From: a virus
DNA length: 64,000 nucleotides
IMG/VR virus record: IMGVR_UViG_3300031977_001295
Location: 29,683 to 93,682 of that record
Direction: 5' to 3' (one strand)
Shown here: positions 1-6,645 of the stretch, piece after piece
Position numbering within the stretch: position 1 is the stretch's first letter
Layout: each line of letters begins with the position of its first letter
Notes under the pieces: generated by a model
Told to the model about the DNA's origin: nothing
Database searches by the model: none
What the model saw: only the letters and a program-made list of their open reading frames with translations
Translations under genes and position numbers: made by a program

Positions 1-123
1 CCGCCAGTCAACACCGGCCTTTCTCATCATCTGCATAGGTGTCAGGTCAGAAGATACTTTCTCACCCAAACCATGCCAGGGTACTTCGCCAGCGTATGCC
101 ATTGTTTCAACTTCGTGTGACAT
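1..123 (-). CDS. DUF932-like phage/plasmid protein, N-terminal 41 codons (runs off window)
   Basis: Only the first 41 residues lie in the window. They begin MSHEVETMAYAGEVPWHGLG, the typical opening of the DUF932 (phage/plasmid-like TIGR03299) family, which occurs in many phages and plasmids and has no settled function. The start is the ATG at 123-121, with an AAGGA ribosome site about 8 bases upstream. An extended -10 promoter lies just before it. The family call rests on the N-terminal motif alone, because the rest of the gene is outside the window. Confidence 0.75.
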   Translation of the reverse strand, partial: MSHEVETMAYAGEVPWHGLGEKVSSDLTPMQMMRKAGVDWR

Positions 124-154
124 TTGTCATTCCTTTTTGATTATTTAAAAACAT

Positions 155-183
155 AGTATACCAAAAATATTTTGAAAACACAA
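155..183 (-). promoter_or_regulatory. Sigma-70-like extended -10 promoter for the DUF932-like gene
   Basis: On the minus strand a weak -35 box TTGTGT (183-178) is followed by 17 bases and TATACT (160-155), with TGG directly before the -10 box. The predicted start is about 25 bases before the ATG at 123. The same TGG-plus-hexamer arrangement is seen before uvsY and at 24831-24859. Confidence 0.55.
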
Positions 184-211
184 CAGCGAAATATGAAAAT
201 AAAATGGAAAT

Positions 212-1021
212 TTACTGAAAGAATTCTTCGAGCGTATTCACGTCAGTTTGATGTGCACAAACATTTTTCTTATTGTATTTAATATCTTCAAAGGTAAAAG
301 AAGGTTGTTCAATTTTCTTTTTTTCTTTTCGTACTGTGACATCCCACCATTCTAAATCTTTATCTTTGGGATAGTCCCTAGTCCAATTTAAATTAGAAGT
401 CTTCAACATCTTTTTAGCTTTCTTGTTCAGAGGGTAAATGTATCGAAACATGTATCCGTCAATTTTACGAATGCCCTTAGAAACCATAAAGTCGGAAGTC
501 AACCAGAAAATTTTCTTTCGGTTGCTGAAGACGGCGTTTTCCTTACACAGCTCTTTAGTTGAACGTGGATGCAGCTTCTCACCGTTCTCCATCATGTAAA
601 CGTTAGTCCAATACTTCTCACCAAAGTAGAAGTTAGATGCTTGATAAACATAACCACACTTACCCATGATACCGTCAGCCATAGTGTAGAGATAAAGTTT
701 ATTAGGATGATTCTCTTTAATCCATTTAACTGTTGCTGATAACATTTGAGATTCACTGTTCTTGGGCATATCAGGATGCATACACATCTTTCCAATTTCC
801 CAGTAGTCTTTTGACTCTAGACCAGTAAACATTTTATTGATTGTTGCTTTGGGTTGAGTTCCCCAACCTAGAGTAAGAACACCTACCAAATCATTCTCAA
901 GATAAAATCCGAGAAAGTGTTTGGTAAGTTTAGGCATAACTGGTGAGTAATGATACTTCTGAACAAACTCAGTCGCATCAAACTTTCTTAGTTCTTTGAC
1001 AGTGTAATTGAATTTAGACAT
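212..1021 (-). CDS. Mom-like GNAT-fold acyltransferase (possible DNA base modification)
   Basis: This 269-residue protein has the layout of the phage Mom family, whose Mu member modifies adenine in DNA. It has an early FVQKYHYSPVMPK stretch, a central GVLTLGWG strand, EIGKMCMHPD, NSESQMLS, then LYTMADGIMGKCGYVYQA and NFYFGEKY. Those blocks match the Mom/GNAT order: HYS-P, GVLTFG, NS-S, then D-GH-G-YQA. The basic C-terminal tail (about 180-269) is extra. Known from the family: a GNAT-type fold and transfer to DNA bases. Inferred here: protection of phage DNA from host nucleases. It could instead acylate another substrate. The start is the ATG at 1021. Confidence 0.6.
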   Translation of the reverse strand: MSKFNYTVKELRKFDATEFVQKYHYSPVMPKLTKHFLGFYLENDLVGVLTLGWGTQPKATINKMFTGLESKDYWEIGKMCMHPDMPKNSESQMLSATVKWIKENHPNKLYLYTMADGIMGKCGYVYQASNFYFGEKYWTNVYMMENGEKLHPRSTKELCKENAVFSNRKKIFWLTSDFMVSKGIRKIDGYMFRYIYPLNKKAKKMLKTSNLNWTRDYPKDKDLEWWDVTVRKEKKKIEQPSFTFEDIKYNKKNVCAHQTDVNTLEEFFQ

Positions 1022-1056
1022 TCTATTATAATATCACAAACTGATAGAACATTCAA

Positions 1057-2106
1057 TCATTCACCTACTGTATTACCGGCATATACTCCATTGAATTGAT
1101 TGTTAACTCTAATGAAAGTAGCACACTTACTTAATTGTTTTAATGTCCGGGCACCAACATAAGTGCAAGCAGAACGAAGACCACCAAGAATATCATGAAT
1201 GGTGGCGTCAACGGGCCCACGGTAAGGAATTTCCACAACCCGTCCTTCACTCGCTCGATAATCTTTGAATTCATCTCCTTGCGCTTCCTTTGAAGACATT
1301 CCGTAGAATTTAATTTTGTCACCTTCTACAGTTCCACCACCTTCATCATGACCAGCAAGCATTCCACCCAACATTACAAAGTCTGCACCTGCAGCGAACG
1401 CTTTTACGATATCGCCTGGAGATGAGCAGCCACCGTCAGCAATAATATGACCACCAAGGCCATGAGCTGCATCGGCACACTCAATAACAGCCGAGAGTTG
1501 AGGGTAACCAATGCCAGTCTTAATACGAGTAGTGCAAACGCTGCCAGGACCAATCCCAACTTTAACGATGTCAACTCCACGTAGAATTAACTCCTCTGTT
1601 ATATCCGGCGTAACCACGTTTCCGGCAATGATTGTTGTGTCTGGAAAGAGTTCACGAATCTCCGAGACTCTTTGAATAAATCTTTCACTATATCCGTTAG
1701 CAACATCTACACAGATAAAAGGTAAATCAAAACTGTTCTGTTCTATTTCATATTTATAGGTGAACAGTTTGTCCATGTCTTTATCACTAACACCTGTAGA
1801 TATCGCATACCAATTGTCTTGGATTTCTTGGTTAGAAGATTTTACTGAACGAATCACATCATAAAAGTCACAACTTTTTACAAGGCACGTAAACAACTTG
1901 TGTTTACTTAATTCAAGTGCCATACCAATTGTGCCTACACCATCCATGTTCGCAGCCATGATTGGAATACCACTATAGGTTCGACCACTATTTCTAAATG
2001 TATATTTTCTTTCTAATCCAACTTGGGACCGACTCCCCATTGTTGACCGTTTGGGTCTTAATAAAACATCACTATAGTCAAGTTTGACCTCATTATCAAT
2101 TCGCAT
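1057..2106 (-). CDS. guaC: GMP reductase
   Basis: This is a full-length (349-residue) member of the IMP dehydrogenase/GMP reductase TIM-barrel family. It reduces GMP to IMP and ammonia with NADPH. The catalytic loop is [11 protein letters not shown] with Cys191, followed by [28 protein letters not shown] and FYGMSSK. The flap [17 protein letters not shown] and the ending [15 protein letters not shown] are those of GuaC rather than GuaB, and there is no CBS-domain insert. The start follows directly after the stop of the upstream gene (TAA then ATG). A phage copy would move G nucleotides toward IMP and AMP, which suits AT-rich DNA synthesis (inference). Confidence 0.9.
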   Translation of the reverse strand: MRIDNEVKLDYSDVLLRPKRSTMGSRSQVGLERKYTFRNSGRTYSGIPIMAANMDGVGTIGMALELSKHKLFTCLVKSCDFYDVIRSVKSSNQEIQDNWYAISTGVSDKDMDKLFTYKYEIEQNSFDLPFICVDVANGYSERFIQRVSEIRELFPDTTIIAGNVVTPDITEELILRGVDIVKVGIGPGSVCTTRIKTGIGYPQLSAVIECADAAHGLGGHIIADGGCSSPGDIVKAFAAGADFVMLGGMLAGHDEGGGTVEGDKIKFYGMSSKEAQGDEFKDYRASEGRVVEIPYRGPVDATIHDILGGLRSACTYVGARTLKQLSKCATFIRVNNQFNGVYAGNTVGE

Positions 2107-2430
2107 TTAACTAATCATCTCCGAAATTTCAGTGGCGTATTTTTTGTTGGTTACAGGAACAGCGTTGGATTTGTGGAGGGTTGCGATTCCGATAACGTAG
2201 TCTCCGGTGTATCTTGGAGATTCTTTACTATCTCCTCTCGCCTCTGTTGGAGAAGCCACGCACGATGCGTAGCGTTTTGTCTCAGCCGCTCGTTCTTGAG
2301 CGATTGACGGTTGCGGTTTCCATTCCTGAAACTTCGGCGGGACATATTTGACACAGACTTCTCCTTTTGGCTTGCGGGGTTTACGTTTGCGACCAAATTG
2401 GTCATACCGAAAACTATTATGTATATGCAT
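2107..2430 (-). CDS. Conserved phage protein with HKSNAVPV tail motif
   Basis: This 107-residue protein is basic in its first half (FGRKRKPRKPKGE) and ends with VIGIATLHKSNAVPV and a short tail. The HKSNAVPV motif recurs, as far as I recall, in uncharacterised proteins of marine T4-like phages. No function is known to me. A longer frame reaches back to 2559 but would overlap the upstream gene by 130 bases. The ATG at 2430 shares one base with the TAA of that gene (TAATG), so it is the better start. Confidence 0.7.
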   Translation of the reverse strand: MHIHNSFRYDQFGRKRKPRKPKGEVCVKYVPPKFQEWKPQPSIAQERAAETKRYASCVASPTEARGDSKESPRYTGDYVIGIATLHKSNAVPVTNKKYATEISEMIS

Positions 2431-2912
2431 TACGAATTCCAACAAATCTCTACACGTGAATCGCCTGAACCATTCCAGTGAACGGTACATCCACATTCTT
2501 CTATTAATGGTATCACATCTTTCAGGTTTTTGCAACCCTCTTCGGAACCATCGAAACAAAATAGCGAACCAACTGTTTCTTCAGGTGGATAACAAACAAA
2601 ACCTTCTACGGTAGTATCGGGTTCGAAGTCTGGTGTTTCATCAGACGGAAGATATCCAGAGCCACCACAATCTTCACAATCCACCCACTCCTGTTCATCG
2701 TCTTCGCCATAACTGCCGCCTTCGCCGTAACACGATACACACTCAGTATCAAAATCAACTTCGCAATCTTGTGAGTGATTGAATAAAACTTTGGACATAT
2801 CCGCTTCGTATGGAACATCATTCCAAGCACACGTCTGACAGCAAGGAAGATTCCAACCAACGAACCATCCCTCTTCGGTCAGTCGTTCCTGCAATTGTCT
2901 AAAACCGTTCAT
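2430..2912 (-). CDS. Acidic protein with DnaJ-type zinc-finger insert
   Basis: This 160-residue unknown protein begins MNGFRQLQERLTEEGW and has an early cysteine cluster (CCQTCAW). Its centre holds two CxxCxGxG repeats, CVSCYGEGG and CEDCGGSGY, separated by about 15 acidic residues, like half of the DnaJ zinc domain. The C-terminus has CGCTVHWNGSGDSRVEI. A GTG start at 2945 would also be open. The ATG at 2912 is preferred because it overlaps the TGA of the upstream 59-codon gene (ATGA), with AGG nine bases upstream. A zinc-binding role is likely, and the partner is unknown. Confidence 0.7.
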   Translation of the reverse strand: MNGFRQLQERLTEEGWFVGWNLPCCQTCAWNDVPYEADMSKVLFNHSQDCEVDFDTECVSCYGEGGSYGEDDEQEWVDCEDCGGSGYLPSDETPDFEPDTTVEGFVCYPPEETVGSLFCFDGSEEGCKNLKDVIPLIEECGCTVHWNGSGDSRVEICWNS

Positions 2913-3088
2913 TCCACTATACCTAAACTTTTTCCAATAGTGCACTCCAGCTCTTCTACAGAAACGGCATCCTGCATGGTTTCCAGAGCTCGACGCTTGG
3001 GGTTTATGTTAAACTTATCCTGAAACCAGAAATTGATACCGTCAAAAGTATCAACTAACCATCTAAAAATCTCTCGCCGTTTGATCAT
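2909..3088 (-). CDS. Small hypothetical protein (59 aa)
   Basis: A 59-residue frame begins MIKRREIFRWLVDTFDGINF and ends KSLGIVE. Its ATG overlaps the TGA of gp4 (ATGA at 3088-3085), and its own TGA overlaps the ATG of the zinc-finger gene (ATGA at 2912-2909). That double coupling is the main evidence that it is a real gene. The sequence is amphipathic and aromatic-rich without a signal peptide. No family is recognised. Confidence 0.65.
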   Translation of the reverse strand: MIKRREIFRWLVDTFDGINFWFQDKFNINPKRRALETMQDAVSVEELECTIGKSLGIVE

Positions 3089-3465
3089 TTTCCGTACAGT
3101 TCCTTTTTACCCAACACCATGAACTGCCAGCCGTTTGTTTTACACAGTTGCCTGGCGGATTCCCATTTAGCTTTGTTTATGTCCCACTTCCACTGAAATT
3201 GTGGTTTGATTTCCACCATGATGGTTCTGCCATCACGTGCTTCCACCAGAAAGTCTGGATAGTAATTATGCCAGCGATCGTCCTTGGGTGACACATAGGG
3301 TATGTGCAACTCTTCTGAACTCCAGCTCACTATCTGGTCTGACCTGTCACAATACAGCATGAACCTTCTTTCCCACAACGAGCGGTAGGTGATCTTTTTC
3401 ACATTACCAGTATACTTGTGTGGATTGGCAGGACAGAATCTTCCCTGGATTGCAGTTGTTTTCAT
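3085..3465 (-). CDS. 4: Head completion protein gp4 (TnsA-like nuclease fold)
   Basis: This 126-residue protein matches the T4 gp4 (also called gp50) head-completion family. It has FCPANPHKYTGNVKKITYRS, SLWERRFMLYCD, SWSSEELHIPYVSP and then the PD-(D/E)xK-like set HNYYPDFLVEARDG with MVEIKPQ. That order (an acidic PDF, then E-x-K) is the TnsA/Holliday-type endonuclease core. In T4, gp4 acts on filled heads before tail joining. It sits among small accessory genes rather than in the main virion block. SD AGGA lies ten bases before the ATG. Confidence 0.9.
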   Translation of the reverse strand: MKTTAIQGRFCPANPHKYTGNVKKITYRSLWERRFMLYCDRSDQIVSWSSEELHIPYVSPKDDRWHNYYPDFLVEARDGRTIMVEIKPQFQWKWDINKAKWESARQLCKTNGWQFMVLGKKELYGK

Positions 3466-3501
3466 GGCAGGTCGTTCCTGAAGTTTTTTCTAAAGCTCAT
3501 A

Positions 3502-3672
3502 TTATCCTTCCTCTTCATCTTCACCAATACAGATTGCTCGATGACGTTTCACCTCTAGATACGCCGCAATCAAATCACGATATTGGTCACCTATAAATGA
3601 CCATCGGTGTCTCTCAAAGATATCAAAAAAATCACGAGATAACGAGAGTTCTTGCATATGGTTTTGTTCCAT
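3502..3672 (-). CDS. Small hypothetical protein (56 aa), paralogue-like to its upstream neighbour
   Basis: A 56-residue frame begins MEQNHMQELSLSRDFFDIFE and ends CIGEDEEEG. The ATG overlaps the upstream stop (TAATG at 3672). It shares a layout with the 50-residue gene just before it: an N-terminal ExxLSR segment and a central IAAY motif (LIAAYLEVK here, AIAAYNALL there). This suggests a small duplicated helical family. The function is unknown. Confidence 0.6.
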   Translation of the reverse strand: MEQNHMQELSLSRDFFDIFERHRWSFIGDQYRDLIAAYLEVKRHRAICIGEDEEEG

Positions 3673-3824
3673 TATTGAACGCCCTCATCCATTTGTTTTT
3701 GATAATGATTCAGCAATGCGTTATACGCTGCAATAGCTTCCTTATGAAGATAGATTCTATCTTCTTCCAAGGCCCGCATTAAAGCACGAGACAATCGAAT
3801 CTCTTCGTAGTACGAATCTTCCAT
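3672..3824 (-). CDS. Small hypothetical helical protein (50 aa)
   Basis: A 50-residue frame begins MEDSYYEEIRLSRALMRALE and ends QKQMDEGVQ. It is coupled at both ends by TAATG overlaps (3824 and 3672). It is predicted to be mainly helical, with the IRLSR and AIAAY segments echoed in the next gene. No known family. Confidence 0.6.
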   Translation of the reverse strand: MEDSYYEEIRLSRALMRALEEDRIYLHKEAIAAYNALLNHYQKQMDEGVQ

Positions 3825-4264
3825 TAAGAATTCCTCCACTCTTCATAATCAACTTCATACTCTGCCATCAATTCGACAGCACGTTCAACCTCATATCCAA
3901 GGTCCATCAATCTATCAACGAAAGAACTGTCTTCTCTCAACGTAGGATAACCATGCAGTCTCCAATCAACCAAGATGTTCAGCTCAGCACGATCATATTG
4001 CTTAGGCATCGTTCTTGGAACTTTCCGAAACACGTTCGGCATCTCAGGACGATATCGGTCAATCAAAGATTCTGCTTGAGTCTCATACCCGCGAGCAACC
4101 AAAACGTTTTTCACGTAGTTGATTTCAGAAGCGCGTTGTGAACCACGATAGTAGGCATCGCCTTCTGCCATCTGGAAGTACCAGTCATGAGTCGCACACA
4201 GTTCCTTGAGATGATTCACGATTTCCATCGTGTGAGTCTCGGGAGTGATTTCAGTTAACAGCAT
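3824..4264 (-). CDS. Hypothetical protein (146 aa)
   Basis: The start is set by a strong ribosome site: AAGGAG (4276-4271) lies six bases before the ATG at 4264, just after the upstream stop. A longer frame to 4387 exists but lies inside the neighbour. The protein is acidic and helical, with HLKELCATHDWYFQMAEGD near the N-terminus, NVLVARGYE in the middle and LMAEYEVDYEEWRNS at the end. I do not recognise a family. It is the second gene of a short operon started by the promoter at 4855-4895. Confidence 0.7.
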   Translation of the reverse strand: MLLTEITPETHTMEIVNHLKELCATHDWYFQMAEGDAYYRGSQRASEINYVKNVLVARGYETQAESLIDRYRPEMPNVFRKVPRTMPKQYDRAELNILVDWRLHGYPTLREDSSFVDRLMDLGYEVERAVELMAEYEVDYEEWRNS

Positions 4265-4274
4265 TACGTTCTCC

Positions 4275-4826
4275 TTATGCATACCAGCTTCGGTAGAAGT
4301 CTTTACCCTCGGGGGCAGGACTTGCGTATTGACAATCGCTGATGTTAATACCACGACCAGTGATTCGCTTGGTGAACGCTTCACCAATAAAATGGTTCAA
4401 GACAGGAACAACTCGGTCACTCATATATTGTTCGCTACCTTCAATCGTTCGCAGGGCAATCTCACGAAGAGTCACAGTAGCACCCTTCTTAGCAACAACT
4501 TGGTAGGCATCAACGTTGGTCTGTTCCCAACCCCAAGTGGCGACGAAGATGTCACCCTTCTTGACGTTCTCTTGCGCTTCCTTACGAGCGGCAGCCTTCG
4601 CGGCTTTGCGCTCTGCCTTGTACTGTTCAGCACGTTCAAGTTTAGCGAGAAACTCTTCGCAGAACTCAATCCTTCGTGCTTCAGTCTTGAAGCGATAACA
4701 GAACTCGACCTTGTAACCCAGACGAGCACGTTTGGTGCGTCGAATACAGGTGGCGACAGGACGCTCTGCGTCGAACGTTAACTCGTAACCACGCTCTGCA
4801 AACTTCTCAATCAATTGTGCTTCCAT
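4275..4826 (-). CDS. Hypothetical protein with basic helix and WGWEQTNVDAYQV domain
   Basis: This 183-residue protein has three parts. Residues 1-60 are a compact domain (RLGYKVEFCYRFKTEAR). Residues 60-90 form a charged Ala/Lys/Arg helix (KAERKAAKAAARKEAQE). The C-terminal part has GDIFVATWGWEQTNVDAYQV followed by VTLREIALRTIE. The 'TWGxxQTNVDxYQV' motif appears, as far as I recall, in hypothetical proteins of many unrelated phages, and its function is unknown. This is the first gene after a repeated-type promoter (4855-4895). The ribosome site is a GAGAGTGAG stretch. Confidence 0.75.
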   Translation of the reverse strand: MEAQLIEKFAERGYELTFDAERPVATCIRRTKRARLGYKVEFCYRFKTEARRIEFCEEFLAKLERAEQYKAERKAAKAAARKEAQENVKKGDIFVATWGWEQTNVDAYQVVAKKGATVTLREIALRTIEGSEQYMSDRVVPVLNHFIGEAFTKRITGRGINISDCQYASPAPEGKDFYRSWYA

Positions 4827-4854
4827 AACTCACTCTCTCTCATTAATTTACTTG

Positions 4855-4895
4855 GTAATGATCTCATGGTTTGAGAACATAGTCAACACTTTTTT
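4855..4895 (-). promoter_or_regulatory. Repeated-type promoter element, copy 1
   Basis: The minus strand reads an A/T run, then GTGTTGACT (-35 TTGACT at 4886-4881), 17 bases, then GATCATTACC. The two blocks GTCAACACTTTTTT (4882-4895) and GTAATGATCTCATG (4855-4868, plus-strand text) recur exactly at 5881-5922 with one extra base between them. Both copies stand before a gene cluster. The -10 box is a poor match (GATCAT), so an activator may be needed. Confidence 0.55.
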
Positions 4896-4929
4896 CATGA
4901 ATTTTAGGAATACGTTATATTCCTGATTT

Positions 4930-5433
4930 TCATGAATAGTTAACTTTAATAGTTCGTCTTTTCTTGCCCTGATTGACAATTAGGTCACCACTAAAGTACG
5001 TAACTCTTTGATTATCAACAAGTTCTTTTTTACCGTAATGAGTAGCATAGTAGTTTTCACCGCCGCCTTTCCAATCAGACTCTAATAAAGGTGTACCGGC
5101 CACGAAAAATTTGGGTTCACCATCAACAATATCCCAACTGACGAAGATATAGTAGCCCGGTCTTTTTGAGAACTTACCACCACGCCAGTTATGACCATTA
5201 GTCGTTTTTATCTCGATTGGTTCGCCATGAAATCGAATATCGGGTTCACTGTCCAACTTAGGGGCAATAGCACCTTCAATCATCTTTTCGATGTTGTTTT
5301 CAAACAATCCGGAAATGTCCTCAGACAGTTGTTTGTTACTCTTTCGAAGACCCACCTCTTCATAGATAGACAACAATCTTTTTAGGTCTTTTTTTACGCC
5401 ATTCAGAACGTTTTCTTTGATTTGAATACTCAT
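4930..5433 (-). CDS. PD-(D/E)xK endonuclease-like protein
   Basis: This 167-residue protein has a candidate PD-(D/E)xK core, PDIRFHGEPIEIKTTNG, with Asp, then Glu-x-Lys 10-12 residues later. It is followed by WRGGKFSKRPGYYIFVSWD and a strand-rich C-terminus. Restriction-endonuclease-like proteins share this pattern, and the helical N-terminus with IEKMIEGAIAPKL is also common in them. The frame is open to a GTG at 5457. The ATG at 5433 overlaps the upstream TGA (ATGA) and follows GGAGGGAGG, so it is preferred. It may act in host DNA breakdown or superinfection control. The substrate is unknown. Confidence 0.6.
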   Translation of the reverse strand: MSIQIKENVLNGVKKDLKRLLSIYEEVGLRKSNKQLSEDISGLFENNIEKMIEGAIAPKLDSEPDIRFHGEPIEIKTTNGHNWRGGKFSKRPGYYIFVSWDIVDGEPKFFVAGTPLLESDWKGGGENYYATHYGKKELVDNQRVTYFSGDLIVNQGKKRRTIKVNYS

Positions 5434-5636
5434 AGTAACTTGCAAGCCTCCCTCCACGTTTCAGCATGAAAATGGGTGATATGCCCCTTGATTTGGGGAG
5501 CGGGTCCACCGTGTATTTCGATTACACGAGCAATACCTTGCGGAGACCTAGCACGACCTACCATCTCGTCGTTTTTGTAAAGATGGAAAACTGGAGTACC
5601 CCAGTCGGTATAAGCACACACAACTCGATTAATCAT
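5430..5636 (-). CDS. Small hypothetical protein (68 aa)
   Basis: This is a 68-residue soluble protein (MINRVVCAYTDWGTPVFHLY at the start, HFHAETWREACKLL at the end). It is locked between neighbours by TAATG (5636) and ATGA (5433-5430) overlaps. I do not recognise a family. The short beta-rich N-terminus and Trp/His-rich C-terminus give no motif. Confidence 0.65.
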   Translation of the reverse strand: MINRVVCAYTDWGTPVFHLYKNDEMVGRARSPQGIARVIEIHGGPAPQIKGHITHFHAETWREACKLL

Positions 5637-5854
5637 TACACACCCTCCGCAAGAAGATAAACACCAACCGCTGTGGGAACTTCACCCCAAGGATACTCAG
5701 CCGTCAACAATCGCCACTTGGCGTGGTACTTGATAGTACGGTCTGCGACACAAACAACGACCTGTTCACCACGATCTTCAACGACCACACCTTCTTCTTC
5801 ACCGTGGTGAGCACCGTAAACGTACTGAACCCTGCGACCTTCTAAACACTCCAT
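5636..5854 (-). CDS. Small hypothetical protein (72 aa), SH3-like pattern
   Basis: The ATG at 5854 is preferred over a GTG at 5863 because GAGGTGA lies five bases before it. The 72-residue protein (GRRVQYVYGAHHGEEEGVVV, then EQVVVCVADRTIKYHAKWRL) has the alternating strand pattern of small beta-barrel domains. That is only a fold impression. It is the first gene after the promoter at 5881-5922, and its stop overlaps the next start. Confidence 0.65.
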   Translation of the reverse strand: MECLEGRRVQYVYGAHHGEEEGVVVEDRGEQVVVCVADRTIKYHAKWRLLTAEYPWGEVPTAVGVYLLAEGV

Positions 5855-5880
5855 ATCAATCACCTCATCTCAATTACAAA

Positions 5881-5922
5881 GTAATGATCTCATGAAATGT
5901 TATGTTTTGTCAACACTTTTTT
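5881..5922 (-). promoter_or_regulatory. Repeated-type promoter element, copy 2
   Basis: This is the same two-block element as at 4855-4895. On the minus strand it reads an A run, then GTGTTGACA (perfect -35 TTGACA), 18 bases, then GATCATTAC. The conserved plus-strand blocks are 5909-5922 and 5881-5894. It drives the three-gene cluster 5854-4930 if it is active. Confidence 0.55.
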
Positions 5923-5957
5923 TAGATTATTTTGGAATAAGGATATAACTAAAAGTT

Positions 5958-6036
5958 TGGTCGGGGTGGAGGGATTCGAACCCCCGAAACCCCTCGCTCC
6001 CAAAGCGAGTGCTCTACCAGACTGAGCTACACCCCG
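5958..6036 (-). tRNA. tRNA-Pro (anticodon UGG), CCA encoded
   Basis: The minus strand folds into a full cloverleaf. The acceptor CGGGGTG pairs with CACCCCG. The anticodon stem CTCGC/GCGAG carries loop TTTGGGA (anticodon TGG). The T arm has GGTTCGAATCC, and the 3' end is A plus an encoded CCA (5960-5958). An encoded CCA lets the phage tRNA mature without the host nucleotidyltransferase. Confidence 0.95.
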
Positions 6037-6082
6037 AAAAACGAGAATTGTATATATAAACACAACTTACTCTCGTTTGAAA

Positions 6083-6232
6083 ATGGACTACAAGAAAGAA
6101 ATCTCAGAAAGATACAAACCAGCTGAAGGTCAGATATTTTACATTTACCGGACCTTCAGTGGTAAGGTGGTTGCCTTAAATTATAAGACAACTGCAGCAG
6201 AACTGTTACAGACGATTAAGTGGGCCGCTTAA
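6083..6232 (+). CDS. Small plus-strand hypothetical protein (49 aa)
   Basis: A plus-strand frame of 49 residues begins MDYKKEISERYKPAEGQIFY and ends LLQTIKWAA. Its composition looks coding, with a strand-rich middle (IYRTFSGKVVALNY) and a final helix. Its TAA overlaps the stop of the convergent cupin gene by four bases. A TATATATAAA box (6051-6060) lies 23 bases upstream and could serve as a late-type promoter. No good Shine-Dalgarno site is seen, so it remains tentative. Confidence 0.45.
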   Translation: MDYKKEISERYKPAEGQIFYIYRTFSGKVVALNYKTTAAELLQTIKWAA

Positions 6233-6645
6233 TCTGCGTTCAGGTCGGTCAAAGGATTGCCCGGATGACCCTCAATCATTGGCGTCTCTAAACGAACTCC
6301 TTGAGTACGTCGAACAATATCGTCTGAATTAAATTCTGACCAATACAATTCGAATGCAACGCCATCGTTAACACCTACAAACTGATGCCACTTGCCTGGA
6401 GGAACTTTATAGTAATCTCCAGCACGTAGAATAGTTTGGTCACACAAATGGGGTTGTTCGTCTGTCGGTTGGTCTGGCCATACTTTGACCATTAACGTTC
6501 CGGACTCCACGAAAAAACCATTCCACTTAGTTTGATGATAATGTTCTGAACAACAAACATTTGCTTTGAACTCGATTCGATGGAACTCAAACGAAGGTGT
6601 ATGTTCAACGAGTTCTGTAGTACCCCAAATTTTTCCTGACTTCAT
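6229..6645 (-). CDS. Cupin-domain protein
   Basis: This 138-residue single-domain cupin has both family motifs. Motif 1 is SEHYHQTKWNGFFVESG (His, His, a later acidic residue, Gly). Motif 2 is AGDYYKVPPGKWHQFVG (P-x-G-x-x-H). It resembles the metal-binding cupin half of mannose-6-phosphate isomerase-like proteins, and the Trp and Glu contents fit a small-molecule binding barrel. The substrate is unknown. It is the last gene of the peroxiredoxin-glyA-cytochrome series, and its ATG overlaps the cytochrome stop (TAATG). Confidence 0.8.
   Translation of the reverse strand: MKSGKIWGTTELVEHTPSFEFHRIEFKANVCCSEHYHQTKWNGFFVESGTLMVKVWPDQPTDEQPHLCDQTILRAGDYYKVPPGKWHQFVGVNDGVAFELYWSEFNSDDIVRRTQGVRLETPMIEGHPGNPLTDLNAD

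Noticed and set aside
1752-1759. TATAAATA-like text inside guaC
   Set aside because: It lies in the middle of a coding region with no gene start nearby, so it is probably chance.
2431-2559. Upstream extension of the HKSNAVPV gene (150 residues)
   Set aside because: It would overlap the zinc-finger gene by 130 bases, and the TAATG junction gives a better start.
3462-3500. A 12-codon frame (MSFRKNFRNDLP) between the 56-aa gene and gene 4
   Set aside because: It links neatly by ATGA to gene 4, but it is too short to support as a gene. It may just be part of the leader.
4265-4387. Upstream extension of the 146-residue gene to 187 residues
   Set aside because: It lies inside the preceding gene, while AAGGAG sits directly before the ATG at 4264.
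4245-4781. A 178-codon plus-strand frame opposite the 183-residue gene
   Set aside because: It is antisense to a gene with promoter and SD site, and its composition is that of a complementary shadow.
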